64,000 nt of DNA from Crossaster papposus. Taxonomy: Eukaryota > Echinodermata > Asteroidea > Velatida > Solasteridae. Below the pieces are notes generated by a model. That model saw nothing but the letters and a program-made list of their open reading frames with translations. It was not told where the DNA came from and ran no database searches. The translations under genes were made by a program, and so were the position numbers. Below, in pieces: positions 10,711 to 25,700 of this stretch (position 1 is its first letter; each line of letters begins with the position of its first letter). The stretch spans positions 434,001 through 498,000 of the forward strand of contig JBAIAA010000519.1 of assembly GCA_037893245.1 (NCBI GenBank), given 5' to 3'.

Positions 10711-13700
10711 TCAGGAGATAGCGACGGTGCTCACCATTTTGGCAATCTTTTCCTCGCCTCGTAGGAGATTGGATTTGATTGTGGCGATAGTACCCAACTG
10801 ATCCTCGATGCCTTGGTCTAACTCCGTCAACTGAGCTTTCAGGGGTTCCAGCTCTGTGTCAGTGATGCTGCGGTAGAAAAAAAAAAAAAACTATTTAGAA
10901 ATGTTTGACAAGCAAAAGAATCACTTTGGAGTTGCATGCATACATTGCTGTAATAGAGGCGACTGCCAACAAAATGTGGACTAACTGATTTTGAATTTGG
11001 GGCAATGACAAGAACCAGGGTTCTAGCTAGGACCTTTTTAGTGCCGGGTAAATTATTAGATTGCGAAGCGATGCGAGCGCAGCGAGCGGAGCTCTCGCGC
11101 TTTACGGCCGGGGGTCCAGTTCATTTTTGCATGTTTCTGTAAAAGTCTAGCTAAGTTAATAAAATAAATTACTACATGAACATGATTAACGTAACTTTGT
11201 ATCTCCTCTCTTTCTTTTGTGCCCATAATTTAAAAAAAAAATTAAAAAAATTAAATGTGTCAGGCGGCACAGCCAATTTGAACCCAAGAGCCGGGTGGAA
11301 ATCTGCAGTGCCGGGCGGTACCGCCCGGCTCTGCCCACCGTGGCTAAAACCCTGACAAGAAAACTAGCTATACACCTACACTTTCGCTTACTTTCGTACA
11401 AAAATTTCTAACACTGCAAGAAAACAGAAAACGTTGAAAATCAGCAAATTCGGTTGACATTTTACGGAAATTCAGGAAATCCATAGAAATCTCACCAATG
11501 TATCATACCTTGGCTTTTTCTGAAACCATTACCCGTTTTTGACTTATTCTGAGCCGAAAAGATGGACAATTACAAATAAACCAACCCGAGGGGGGGGGGG
11601 GGGGGGGGGGGGGGAGCTAGGAAGATTGCTCACTACACAACTAGACTTGTACAGGTCTTTCGCTTACTTTTGTATTGCAAGGAAACAGAAAACGTTGAAA
11701 ATCTACAAATCCCGTCGACGTCTCATAAAAAATTCGGAACATTGGGAAATTAAAAAAACCAAAAAAAAACCCAAAAAACTGTTATCATCTGTTCGTTTTT
11801 TAGGAGCCATTACTCATTTTTGAATCATTTTGAGCCGAAAAGAAACTAACCCTTGTTCCAGCTTGATGGCCAGCGTGTGTTCCTTGTTCTCCGTCTTCCA
11901 CATTTCCAGTTCCTTCTGCATGCTGTCCACGTCCTCCTGAAGGTAGTCCATGATCTTCCCCAGCGGGTTGGCGCTCCTCGTCAACGTCTGAATGGCCGCG
12001 GTGAGCTTCTCCACCTCCCGCTGGACACGCTCACGCTCCTTGCGTCGCGCCGCGTCAATAACGATGGGTTTATCCTGTTAAAACAAGAGGAGAAACGGTA
12101 AAACTGAGAAGGATCAAGCTACAAAAAAAACCAAATGGGTGGAAAAAGTGCAGTGGCATACTGAGAAGAAATGTGGCACCCTGATGCTGTTTTCTCTTCT
12201 TCATATATCATCTCAATGAAAGACAATCAGTGCAAAGATGTTGAAAAGACATGAATCTGGGACTAAGAAACATTTCAAATTTTGTTAGGAAATACTTTAA
12301 AAGGTTTCTCGAGTCTCCATAGACTTTGTACACAACCGCTGAGGTAGCGTCAGGATACTACATTCTTTTCGCGTACTGAATACCTTACTACTTCTTCAAC
12401 AAGAACATTTTTGTCAACAAACGACTGGAAATAATACATGAAGTTGGTACTACCTTAAAAACTGAATATTTTTACATTATCTACTATTCATAAATACCGT
12501 AGACAGTTTACCCATTCTTATTGGTCAAGAGCCCATCACAAGGTCTGTTTTAAACGGATGATAAAACACCGGGGTCAGTTTTAAACACTTGAAATTTGGA
12601 CGCCCGTAAAATATGGTCGCTTTACACATTGAGCCGGTTTAAAACGTACGTTTTAATAAAACCGGCCAACCACATATTTATTTCCTTATTCATACTAGTG
12701 ACTAGGTATTTTTAGCTTGCCGGCTACAGTGCTTTGGGCGTTTCTCAGAAATCCTCAGTTTTATTAAACAATGATTAGAACTCTTAGGCCTTATGGCTAA
12801 GAAAGTCGTGTCTGCAGACAGACTCACAGCTTTCTTGTCTGCTGCTTTGTTGCCTTCCAGTTCCTTCTTAGTTTCTAGAATCTTCTTGACCAGTCCTCCG
12901 TGTTCGCCATCATCCTCCAAGGATTCACTGCCCAGTACCTACAGGTGCAAGCAGCAAATAGTGATGACATAAGTAATCCTGGGGCAATAAGCCAGATCGG
13001 TATCCCAACTTCTCTTTCTAGAAAACAAATTGACAATTTCTCTTTCAAGATGAATGTTTCATCGTATGCGTGCGAAACCTTAGTAGGTAACAATAAATTT
13101 AGAGATTTTCGTGTTCTAAAGTAACATTTTTTAAGAAACATTTTTACCGAAGTGTTTTTAGATGTGTCTAAACTGTTTTTAGTGTGTCTAAACTTGTCAT
13201 CGTCTTTGCACCAACAATTTCACAGAATGCAGATTCGGTTACCACGTTCCCCATAGCCTTGTGCGCATTCAACTGCACTGTTTAACCCAAGAGAAAAGTT
13301 GTCGAATCTTGTTGTGCACATGCGTAGTTGGAATACCGAACTGGCATATTACCTGCAAAAATTGACTAGGCTGCAAAGTGGAAAATTGATGAAATCTTCC
13401 AAACTACAAGCATCAAAACAACAACTGTGGTGTCAAATTAAAGGGGACAGGAAGATCTTACATTTAGGTGGCGGTGCCAATGAGATAGAATTTTGTTAAA
13501 CAGTTCGCGCCGGATGACGAATATAAACGCAAAGTTTTCCCCAGATTCAAAACGTATGACGCATAAACATGTCACGAGCAAGGCTGGAAATGTCTGTCAG
13601 CAGTGAGCAAGGCCGGAAATGCGTGGGTGTGCTTCCCGGGACTGGCGGCCTGAACCTGCTTCGGATCGAGTTTCGTTAAAAATAATCCCGCGTGTCGGCT

Positions 13701-16700
13701 CGGTGATGTTAAAATAATCTCTGCGCAAACTGGTTAAGTATGATTTTTTTCCCCAAAAACCTGGGTTTTGTTTTGGCTAAAATAATAGTGGTCATTTTTG
13801 TTAGTAGTAATTTTGGGGTATCGCTTTATTGAGTTTTTTGTCAGTTCTTAAATTTCACAATACTTCGGAGGACAATTTTTAGTCTTCAGGCTAAAGAAGT
13901 CTTAAGAAAAATAACCACATAATGTAGGGGACAGCTTTCCTATTGTTCCTGTTGGTTGTCGGCGAGTGTTACAAATAGACTTGCGATTGGAATGTGACCA
14001 ACAACATCACAATTTTGGATGATCCTCACAGACACAGATAGTCAAGGGAAGGACGGCTAACAAATAAAGCATTATTCACCTGAGGTTCTCCAATGATTTC
14101 CGGATGCGATTCCTCCACCACAAACGTATCATCTTCATCCTCGGAAGTCTGACCGTTATCAACGATGACGTGAGCCACTTGCTTCCCACTGCCAATCCTG
14201 AAAGAAGAAACAAAAATCAAATATGGTTCTCGAACCACGAGTCTCGCCTACTTTTGCGATTACACTTTTTTACAACTTGATTTCAAATGACCTTTGACCT
14301 CAAATATAACCTTTTTTTCCGCATCTACGACTCAATTGATTTCTTAAATGACCTTTGACCTCGGTTTGTGACCTTTAACACAACCATGATATGAAGGTTA
14401 CAATATTGCATCCGATGACCAAAGTTTGATTGAAATCGGACTTCAACTTTGCATGCAAGACCAATTTTTGTTACACTTTCACCTAAATTACACATTTTGA
14501 TACATCCAGTCGTGAACCACATTATGACCGAGGATAGCCCTTTGTGTTTCCTTTATTTCTGTACTGTAAGCTAACCTGATTCACCTAACGCTACCCGAGC
14601 GACAAATTGTGACAAAGAAACCATCACTCAAGGATTCTTCGTCTCTGTAATATCTTTTGTTCCCTTTTTTTCTTAATCCTCGGTCGCAATATAAGGCAAG
14701 AGCATCCATACATATGTACATACACATACTTACATCATTCGGACAGACTACGAACGGACGAACTATATACAGAAATAGTGATTGCCAAATCTCTTTCTGA
14801 ACTTTGTTCAGGCGACACAAAAAGTTTCTTTAATAGTGACCAGTCCCTGAAAACAGGACTTGAGTCCTCGTCCACAACACGAGTTACACAATTCTGAAAA
14901 AGACTAGTGACAAGTCTGCGGGAGAACAACAATGGGCAGGCTGGGGGGGGGGGGGGGGGGGGGACCATTACCTCATAGCAGGATCCTCAGCTGCGTCTGG
15001 TTTCGTGACTCTTGGTGGAGCTGGCCTTGCACTGCTCGGTCTAGCCATCTTACGACTGATGATAAAAATGCACAAGAATGTAAGTGGGGAAAAGATTAAC
15101 AATCGCCACTTGTGTAGAAAAAAACCCGAAGGCCCATCCAACATTCTGATGTCAGTTCATGGTCAACTACTTATATACTGTCGTCTCGGACAAGGACAAG
15201 GAGAAAATGTTTGTTATATCAGAATTGTGTACATTGAGGAGTGAAAGTCCCACTCAGTGTGCACATAAATGCACAGTTGGGACCAGGGCTTTTTGTTTGC
15301 TATAACCAGAATTTATATCAACAGTGTTTGTATTAACGAGAGTTGACTGTACAATCAAACGTATTTTTGTCGGCATATTTAACCTTTTCTATACACAGCA
15401 ACGCCTACTATCTAACACAAAATGTCTGGATACTATAAATGGATTGAATGCTACTGTAAATTTCAGTTACCTCAAAGTTACATTCTTTCCGCTTACCTAA
15501 AAGTCATGTCACATATCATTCCCCTCAAGGAAATAGGATTTTATGAACATGAATAGCTTCATAACTCAAAATGCCCTCTGTTTACCTCTAAAGTTTTTTG
15601 GGCAAATCCAAATAAAACCCATAGAATGTTCATTCAGAGTCCAGCAGGACAGAGGCAGGTTACGCCAGAAGCAATGCGTACACATCGACTTGATTGTTGG
15701 GGGAAAACAATGAAGATTTGGACCCTTGAGATTTGGACTTAACAGAAGTTTACTGTAGTTCCATCTCTAGTGAGCCAATTTAGACTTACCTGGCTTGAAC
15801 TTGCGATGGTAGGGAATCGCTACCGTTAACCATGTCATTCCTGTCATCACGCCCAGCCTTCGGGCCGTCATTGTCTGCACAAACAGAAAAAGACCGGGAC
15901 AAAGGTTTTATCAACAAGACCAGTTTTAAAAACTGAACAGTCTTTAGATGCTTCTTTCTTTAGGTTTCATGTACGGGAATGGCAATGCGCAATTTGCTTA
16001 GACACATTTTTTGATCGATTTTTAACCCTATGGAACTCTCTAGGGCGTGTGCAAAATTGTATTAAAATTTGAGGATTCAGGACTGTTGGGGTTATGCTGC
16101 GTTCCAATCGCGTCGTGTTTATCGTGTTCACCGTTAATTTCTCCACGTTCACGAGTAGGTTGCTTTCCAAACGCTACTCACTAGGACGCACGCGCACAGT
16201 CGAGTAAGTCGTGCAGTAAGGACATTCTTTATCGCGCAAGAACTCGCACGTGAACCAACACGCATGCGCGAGTATTTCATTCCTTATGAAGTTGTGAACA
16301 TGGAGAGAACAAAAATCCACCTCGAGTTCACCACTGGTGAACACGAGTTACCAGGCGATTAGAACGCCATTATACGACTCGTGAACACGATAAACACGGC
16401 GCGATTGGAACGCAGCATTAATGTGCACAAGTAAAAGCGCGCTCTTTTGTTGGTGCGCGGAGCTCATACTGATTTTTGTATTCCCATCACGGGACAGTTA
16501 TCTTGACAGGCCATCAATACACAGCTTGGCCACTAAACCCCAAATGTTGAGACTAGAAATCTGATACCTCAAAGGCCTAATTTTTTGAAATTGAAACTTT
16601 TTATTAGGTCAATTTAGAATGGAATACAACAGAGCTGTAGTTGGGTTCTTTCAAATCACTACAAGTCAACCACAAATTATCCAATCATGGAAAGGAATTC

Positions 16701-19700
16701 AACTGATCTAAGACAAACGACAAACGCATTTGTGTTTGTGAATATTCTTTTCACGTGACTCGTACTATTTAATTTAACATTTTGATTGACTTATTATTTA
16801 CTTGTGACTTGACAACTCTTTAACCAGTTCGCGCCGGATGACGTATATAAACGCAAAAATTTTCCCAAATTCAAAACGGATGACGCATAAACACGCCAAG
16901 TTCAAGTTCGCAAATGTATGTCAGCAGCGCGCAAGGCCGGAAATGCGTGGGTGTGCTTCCCGGCACTATCAGCCTGAACCCGCTTCAGATCGAGTTTCGT
17001 TAAAAATAATCCCGCCCGTCGGCTCGGCGATGTTAAAATAATCCCGGCGCGAACTGGTTAAAAAACAACTAACAAAAACTAAAATTCTATATCTAAAATA
17101 AAATGTAGAAATACAAAACAAGACAACTGACAACATGCTAGCTATTCTAACAGATTTCTAGAAACTTTTTCACCATCATGCCAAAGAATCCTAAACTTGC
17201 CCATAAGAAACAGAAAGATGAAACTAATAGACAATCTATATCAACTAAAATAGAGTACCGAAGTATGCCACGTATTCAGGTTGACACGTAAAGATGAAAC
17301 TAATAGACAATCTACATCAACTAAAATAGAGTACCGAAGTATGCCACGTATTCAGGTTGACACGTAAAGATGAAACTAATAGACAATCTACAATCAACTA
17401 AAATAGAGTACTGAAGTATGCCACGTATTCAGGTCGACACGTAAAGATGAAACTAATAGACAATCTACATCAACTAAAATAGAGTACGGAAGTATGCAAC
17501 GTATTCAGGTTGACACATAAAGATGAAACTAATAGACAATCTACATCAACTAAAATAGAGTACTGAAGTATGCCAAGTATTCAGGTCGACACGTAAAGAT
17601 GAAACTAATAGACAATCTACATCAACTAAAATAGAGTACTGAAGTATGCCACGTATTCAGGTTGACACGTAAAGATGAAATGAATAGACAATCTACATCA
17701 ACTAAAATAGAGTACCGAAGTATGCCACGTATTCAGATTGACACGTAAAGATGAAACTAATAGACAATCTACATCAACTAAAATAGAGTACTGAAGTATG
17801 CCACGTATTCAGGTTGACACGTAAAGATTAGGTGCGAGAATACATGCAGCATGTGTCCTGGCAGCCACTGTGTTATGGGGATGTGTACTTGTGTTATAGA
17901 GAAGTTTTGTATTGTTAGGGAAATTAGGACCGACTTATGGGGACATTTTAATTGTCCCCAGAACATTTTTCAGACTTCACAGATCTGTCGCAGCAACCGG
18001 TGTATGTCCCCACAGCTACGGTACCAGTATGTGTGAACTAGCACGTGTACGTGTACCAGACCAAAAACGGCCAACGTCAGACTTTAGTACTCTATATGTA
18101 GCCAGTCTCTTGTCTAATGAATATTCAAATAAAGCTCAACGGTGCAAGGAAACCATGGCAACGTACCTTCCTCACCTTCAGAGTCTGCAGATGAACCAAG
18201 TATTGTGTGTCAAAAACAGTGGAAGTAGTGTGTTAGTCATGCTGGGGTTGGGGTTGGGGTTATGAGAAGTGGAACAACTCGCATACATGGATCAAGTTAT
18301 GAGGGGCGATTGATAAGTTCGTAGCCTAAGGGAGAAGATGAGCTCTACAGTTTTCACTGAATTTGCGTGCAGTTCAAGAATAATATTATCTTTCACAACT
18401 GACAAGACTGAACGTGCACATTTTTTTTTTCGTAAAAAAAACCTGATCATATGTTGGCATTTTACACAAGCATCGAGCGTTCAGCGGTGACCCATACTGA
18501 AAACCACAATGTCATGCAGTAAACACTGGGTGACGTCATCAATACATACATGTAGGGTAGTCTTGGTTACAAGTCCTAATCGCATTATGCAGCGCGTGTA
18601 GGCCGCTGATGCGAGCGCCTCCTAACGCAGCCCTGATACTTCACGACGGCAACGACGGCAACGACGGCAATTGCCGTCGATGCCCCTACCGATTGCCGCA
18701 ATGCCCTTTAAAAATCCAACTTTCCACGGCAATTGTTGCCGTGCCCTTTTTTGTTATTGCCGCCGTGCCCTTTCTCCTGAACAAAAATATATTAAACGAT
18801 ATTCTGCATGCGACATAAATCTAAAAAAATGACACAGAAAATGAGCTGAAATTGCGACTGTCCACTTGCGATGTCTGTGTGATCTCTGCTCTTATTCCTC
18901 CATGGTGCGATCTATCTGCAGATCCCACAAAAAAATTAACGCAACGAACAACTTACCTCTCATACACACATGCATTTACACACAAGCATTCGCTCGCAGT
19001 TAACACTGGCCCAGACGCGCAGTAGGATGTGAAAATATTATACCGAATGCAGCGCGGTTCCCTGCAATTATGTATACTAATACTGCACGTGAACCAGCGA
19101 CGCGGTCATTGATATTATTTTCCCACTGCGTGTCCGGTCGATCGAGTGTAGTGTAGAATGGCACGACTGTGGCCACGTGCAGTACGTGCGCGCGGTAGGC
19201 CTACTCATAATTACGCACGGCAGGCCTATAACTTGACGTGTGTCGGAAGAATAATCCTCCATCTAAAGACAGACATCGAGTAAACAGAACGGCCACAAAA
19301 GACAACTTTAGCAAAAAAATAAGATGAACTGAAAAACACTTTAGACTTTAGAATTATAGACATTTATTTTGTTGATTTTATATAAATGAGTGGTGTGTAT
19401 TTATTGTGTAAGATTGTATTATTTATGAAATATGTGTTTTTTCAAAAATTGCCTTGGTGCCCTTTGCAAATTTTTGCAATCGCCTTGATGCCCTTTGAAA
19501 TTTTTGAAAATTGCCTTGGTGCCCTAAATTTTTACAAAAAGTCAAGGCAAAACTGCCTTGCCCCTTTCAAGCTGAAGTATCAGGGCTGCTAACGTACGCC
19601 GTAGACCACACCATAACCTTCGAATAGGACGTCTTGTTTAACTGACATAATCGCTCTAAAAATTCTGAGCAAAATTGTGTGGCATTTGCACGCACGTGTG

Positions 19701-22700
19701 ACGTTGTGTGTATATTTATAATTATGTGATTACTCCTAACCCTGACCCCCAAGGGGTATTCTGTGAGTTGCCTTCCACACGCATCAGATTGCTTCATTTG
19801 TCATAAGTGTCAACCTTGCTCAAAACTGTGCCCATTTTAATATAATTTAAATATAATTACGTGACGTAACAGAAACTTGATCACCGAGTCAGCAATTGTG
19901 CATGTTACGTCATGCAATTATACACGCAACGTCACACGCGCACGCAAATGCGACACAAATCTGCTCAGAAATTTTGCTCGGAATACTGCTTGGAATCCCT
20001 TAAACTATACATAGGGCTGTTTTCAAGAGCACAATTGAGAGCTTAAACTACATGTATTTAGGGTCCTGAGAATTGCCTCTAGAGAATATCAAGTAACCTG
20101 AATTGCTTGGAAAAATAGTGAGAAGATTTTTGTGGTTTCAAAGCGCAACAAGCTTTAGTAAGATTTCTCAATGTGCGATACAATATCTTCTCCCAAAAGA
20201 TTAAGGTCATTAATCACAATTTCATTCAGATGCAAGTGGGATCGTGCAACTGCGTAGAAATCATGCCAAAAAAAACCCCATAACAGGTGAAGTCTTACCA
20301 TCACTGCCTTGCAATGGTCGACGGCGCTGGCCTTTAGCCGACGTTGGGCGTGGAATACGATTGGTTGATGCTCCATCTTCAGTCTATGAAGAAGGAAAAA
20401 AATACAATTTGTAAATATCAGAATTGAGGAAGGAAAAGGGAATTTCATCCTTGGGCATTAAAGTATACACTATGGCGTTAGGTTATAGTACAGGAACAAA
20501 GAAAAACACAACAGGGTATCCTCGGTTATTATGGTCAAACACGACCTATTGCACATCTCTGTGTATGCCTTTTCACGGGAACGGTAAGACATTAGGTTAG
20601 TGTCCTTTTCAACCAGACCTTTGAAATATAATAAGTAAACAATTGCGATTTCAGGACGGAATGCCCCTTTGACCAGTTCGCTAGGATGACGTGTATACAC
20701 GCAAAGTTTTAGTTTTTCTAGATGTTAATACGGTCGACGGATAAACACGTCACGAGAAAGGCTGGAAATGTCTGTCAGCGACCGGCTCACAGCTGAAAAA
20801 CAAGTCTTGAAAAACAATCCTGTGCTTGGGTCCGGTTAATGAAAAAAATAATCCCGGCGCGAACTGGATAAACATTAGTGAGTGTACATGTACAACCCAA
20901 CCAGAAAAAAAGCCCAGAAGCAATACTATTACCACTATTGCTAGGCAACTTGTTGAATATACAATTGAATATTGCCAATAACAATCATACAGCAATGATT
21001 CCTACCTCTTCGCCTTCGTGTGAACCATTCTGTTGTGGAGGACGGGCAGAATCTTCATCTTCTTTACGCTTCTGGAAAAAAGAAAAAAAAATTGTTGGCT
21101 TTTGATAAGACAATAGAGAAAAACTTCAAAACAGGAACGAAACGAGGGCCTTTGTGCATCAATTTTTGTAAAGGAAAAGAAAGAAAAAGGTCCCCCAAAT
21201 GTTAAACCCCGACAGCCTCAGCTTGGATGTTAACATGTTGACTGCCGGGCATAATTTCACAGGGCGCACCCATTTGCCAAGAATTGTACGCAAGCGCACA
21301 ACGGAAAACAAAAATTAGAACATAAACATGTATGTCCTCACCACTGCCAGCAGCGTATTTGTTGGTTATCAGTGATGTCATTGTTTTTTAAAATATTGAA
21401 ATATCGTGACCCAGACGATATTCTCAAGATACAGTCGATATTTAACAAAATGTATCAAAACTGCTTGCAAACGAAAGAAAAAACTTGTTTACTCAAGATG
21501 AACTTAAGAACTTAAGATGTGCCGCAAAAGTTATTGTCAATGGATCGAGACCACTCCGGAGTAGCCCAACCAAGGCCATACAATCTTATCTGTTCGGGCT
21601 GCGGTTTATTTACGGCGTACAACAGACGCCCTTTGTGATAGTCGGCAAGCGCGCGCCGTCAAAAACTTTCTTATCTGATCTCACTCAACTTAAAGGCGCG
21701 ACGCGCAATGGTTCCCGAACGTAGCCCTATAATCAATCAACGGTTTAAGGGGAGCGCTACAAAAATACCCATAAAGCGGATCGCAGCATTTAGATTGATT
21801 ATAAAGTCTTCTAAAAATTAACAAATCTGACTTTAGCTATACTTGACTTGTTTTTATATTTTTGGTTTTATTTTTTTCTTTCCTTTCCCTGTTTTAATTT
21901 TAGATTCACTATTTTAATTATGCACACTTAAAATTAATGTTTTTTGATAGCAAAACTCTAATTTGGCATTTGGTATTTTGGGACTTAAAACAAAAGCCCT
22001 CACAAACAAACGGAACAAAAACGTAACAAGGCTATAAGTTTGAATTTTTAATAAAAAAACCGGAATAAAAGCGTAACAACGCACTAGTAAATTTGCAGTT
22101 GGGCTTAAACAAAAATTGTATATTTCGACCTCCAAATAATTAGTGAACTCAAGCGAAGCTTGGCAAGAGAGCTGACGTTTCTACAAACTAAATATTGATG
22201 TGCTAATATTGTTAGTTGAACACTGTCATTGATTCGATTTGTCATTTGTAAATAAACAATGTTTTGTTCTGGATAAATTTGGTTGCCTGTGTGAGATTAG
22301 TGACTGCCGCCTGTTCAGGTTTAATATTATTAAACTAATGGCATAAGTTAATTAGTTAGTGTTCAAATGGTGTTAGAAATACATTGTCCGGTAAACATAA
22401 AAAGGCTAACTCTGGCCATCTTAAATTATAGTTGAGAAGAAGAAAAAAATCTCCGTTGTCAACCGATATCGAAACCTTGTAATGGCTACATTCTAACAAA
22501 GATGCTTTCGTCTAAGTGCATCATTTTATAACTTTGTCCCTCCCAAGCTTTATGTTTTATTCTTCCCTAATCCCCAGCCCAGCCCAGATAAAAAATAAAC
22601 ATTCCGCGATCCCATCACCGACTTCTAAGGTCCGAGAATGATTGACAGTCCAATTTGCAGAACCCCCCCCTCCCCCCCTCTCCGCGGAAAGTGACCCCTT

Positions 22701-25700
22701 TTGCTTTGAGCGCCCGACATCGCCGACCAGGCGGAATTCACAAAGTAAACAAGGTATTACATTATTGTCAGATAAGCCTCCAACTGATCAGTCATGGACC
22801 AATAGGATTTGGCAGTTAGGTTTTGTTGAACCAGCACCACAACATTTCTTCCAAGGAGTGCCCAGTTCGTCGCCCCCCGATGAAAATTGGCCAATCAGAT
22901 TAATCTATCTTTGTGCAATAAAACCGCCCCCTCCGACTTGATCGGCGGCTGGATTTTAGTGGAAGGCGACAAAGCATTCTCACCATCGCGTCTATTTTCA
23001 GCAACCACTCTGTTTATATAGTTTTCTTTTATAGACTTTTAAATCTTCCAAGAATCGCCACAGTTCACGCATGTCGTCTGACGGCGTTAATCGACAGCTC
23101 TTTTAAGTTATTTTTAACCATTGAATAGGTTCATTTTAAATTTGAAAATTACGGCGATATATCGACATATCGGCGATATTTACCCGACAATATATCGCCA
23201 GTCAAAAATTACGATATCGTCCAGGCCTACCTGTTACTACGACTATACTCGTAGTCGGCAGTCAACGTGTTAATGGTCATATCAAAGCCAGTACAATATA
23301 CCAACAGTGCTTGTGAACAACAAGATTTGACTTTTTTTCTTTTGACATAAACATTTAACCGTATGCATACAAAAGCATACATACAAAATATTTCATCGTC
23401 TTTTCGGATGGATGAAAAATTGCACAGAATGCCGATTTGGTTATTACCACGTCCCCCACAGCCTTGTGTGCATTTTCTGCCAAGTTTATTCAAATGTAAA
23501 AAGTTGGTCAAAGAAAATGATGAAGAGATGAATCTGGGCACGTGATTACTGTCAACTCATTGAAAGGGGAAGGGGGAGGGGGAGGGGGGCTGGCCTTGAA
23601 TGAAGAAACCAGTTTGTACGATATTGTTCAACGAAAGTTTCTGGTAGTTTTTTTTCTCGATAAAGAAGGCATCTGTGATATGATATTAATAATAGCCTGC
23701 CCAGAATAGTCTATACCGATGATAAAATCAGTAGATTTGGTATGATAGGAGATTTTTGGGAAAAAGGAATGGGGAAATGGTCAAGCATTAAAATTCAACA
23801 TACAACCGAATAAAAAAAACCAATGTCAATTCTTTACCCTTCTTTCCTTTCGTTCCCGATCTCTCAAGTTGTCCCTGTCATGATCCTTATTCTTGCTTCT
23901 CTCTCGTTCTCCATCTTTGTCTCCCCCTCGGTCTTTCTCTCTGTCTCGCTCACGTTCCTTATCTCGCTCTTTTTCCTTCTCCTTATCTCGTCCTTTCCTC
24001 TCCTTGTCCTTGCTACGATCTCGTTCCCGATCTTTGCTCCCACTGCGGTCCGTCTCCCTATCCTTGTCTTTGCTCCTATCCCGGTGGCGGTCTCTGTCTT
24101 TGCTTCGGTCTCGCTCTTTCGGATCCTTGACCTGGCCCTTTTCTCGGTCCCGACTGGAACTTCTGTCTCGGTTGTCCGAGCTGCTTTTCTTGTCCTGTTT
24201 ATATTTTTTATTTACAGATTAAAAAATGTTTAATAAATAATTTTGATGATTTGGGATGTGACTGATGCAGTCTTCAAAATGGGCACCGTTTTGAGCAAGG
24301 TTGACACTTATGACAAATGAAGCAATCTGATGCGTGTGGAAGGCAACTCACAGAATACACCTTGGGGGTTAGGGTTAAGAGTGATCACAATCAACAATTT
24401 GAGTTTTAAGAGAAGAGGAACCTAAGCTTGGCAAGATTTTCAAAATCCACTTAAAAAAGAAATCACATCGGAGATAATAATGTTCTGCTGGGAAAGGCAA
24501 GTATTTTGCGTACTCTGTTGTCTTTGTCCCTTTTCTTCTTGTCGGCGCTAGAGTCTCGGATCTTCTCATCTTCCTTGGCTGGTCTTGGCGGTTTACTGGA
24601 TTCAGGTTCGTTCCGTGTGCCTTTTAGCACCTGAGCTACAGCATCCGAGCTGTCCAACTAAAAAAAGGTAAATGGTTCACTGTAAAAGTCACTGTAGTTG
24701 CTTCTTTGGCAATTATTTCATTTGCCGAGTATCCAGGTGTCTGGAATGTGAAGGTTTGATACACAGCTTCAATAGCACAGGTAAGGCAGGTTTATACCTT
24801 TGGCAAAATAATAATAACCGGGGAGGCTAATCATCCTTACTTGGAGCTGGTGTGCTCAATTGCGAAGGACGCGGCTACAACGTGGTATAGTCGCTGGCAC
24901 GTAAAGGCGCCTATGGCAGCCGGCCACATCGACTCATATATGACTACGGAGCACAGCCTGAGATCGAAAGTGTTCGATTTTTCAGGAGGGAGGAAAACTG
25001 GAGGACCCGGAGAAAAACTCTTGTGGCACAGGAGAGAACCAACGCACAACTCTACTCACATAAGGTCCGGGCCGGGAATCGAACCCGGGCCACATTAGTG
25101 AGAGGCAAGCGCTTTACACACAAGCCACCCATGCCACCCAATTATGACATCAGCCTGGGGGGTTGGTCAGTATCAAACAAGGGCAATAATGCGCATGGTG
25201 ATTTTTAGCAAGGTATGCACCCCTGTAGTTGAAAAATATGTCATAGCATTGCAGTGGTTCCAGCTTTGATTTTGTTTGAAATGGCCGCCAAAATGCTTGT
25301 TACTACATATAATTAATCCAGTAACGAGCATATTGGCATAATTATATTTAAAAAAACTTTAAAAAGTGATAACACCCACAAATCTGCCATCGTTCTCGCT
25401 GCAATGCCATCGTACATTTTCAAACTCTAGGTCTGTATACCTTGCCAAATATCGCTATGAACTTCACTCCATTTGATACCAGTAGCCCAACGTTTAGACC
25501 GAGGCTGATCGCCTAAATGACATTAATACCATATTTCCTGTTTGATTATTAGTGCAAAATGTTATCACAATTTATATTTGAATTTAGTCCAAAGGTTCTT
25601 TTTTGATAAACATTTTAGTAGAGTTGATTCTAGACGCACTTAAGTTTATGTTTTTCATTTATAATTACACTTTACACATTTTCGAATATAATTATCTCAA

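Noticed and set aside
23823..24233. 136-codon Ser/Phe-rich plus-strand frame
   Set aside because: It is the antisense shadow of the Arg/Asp/Lys-rich exon 6 of IFT54.
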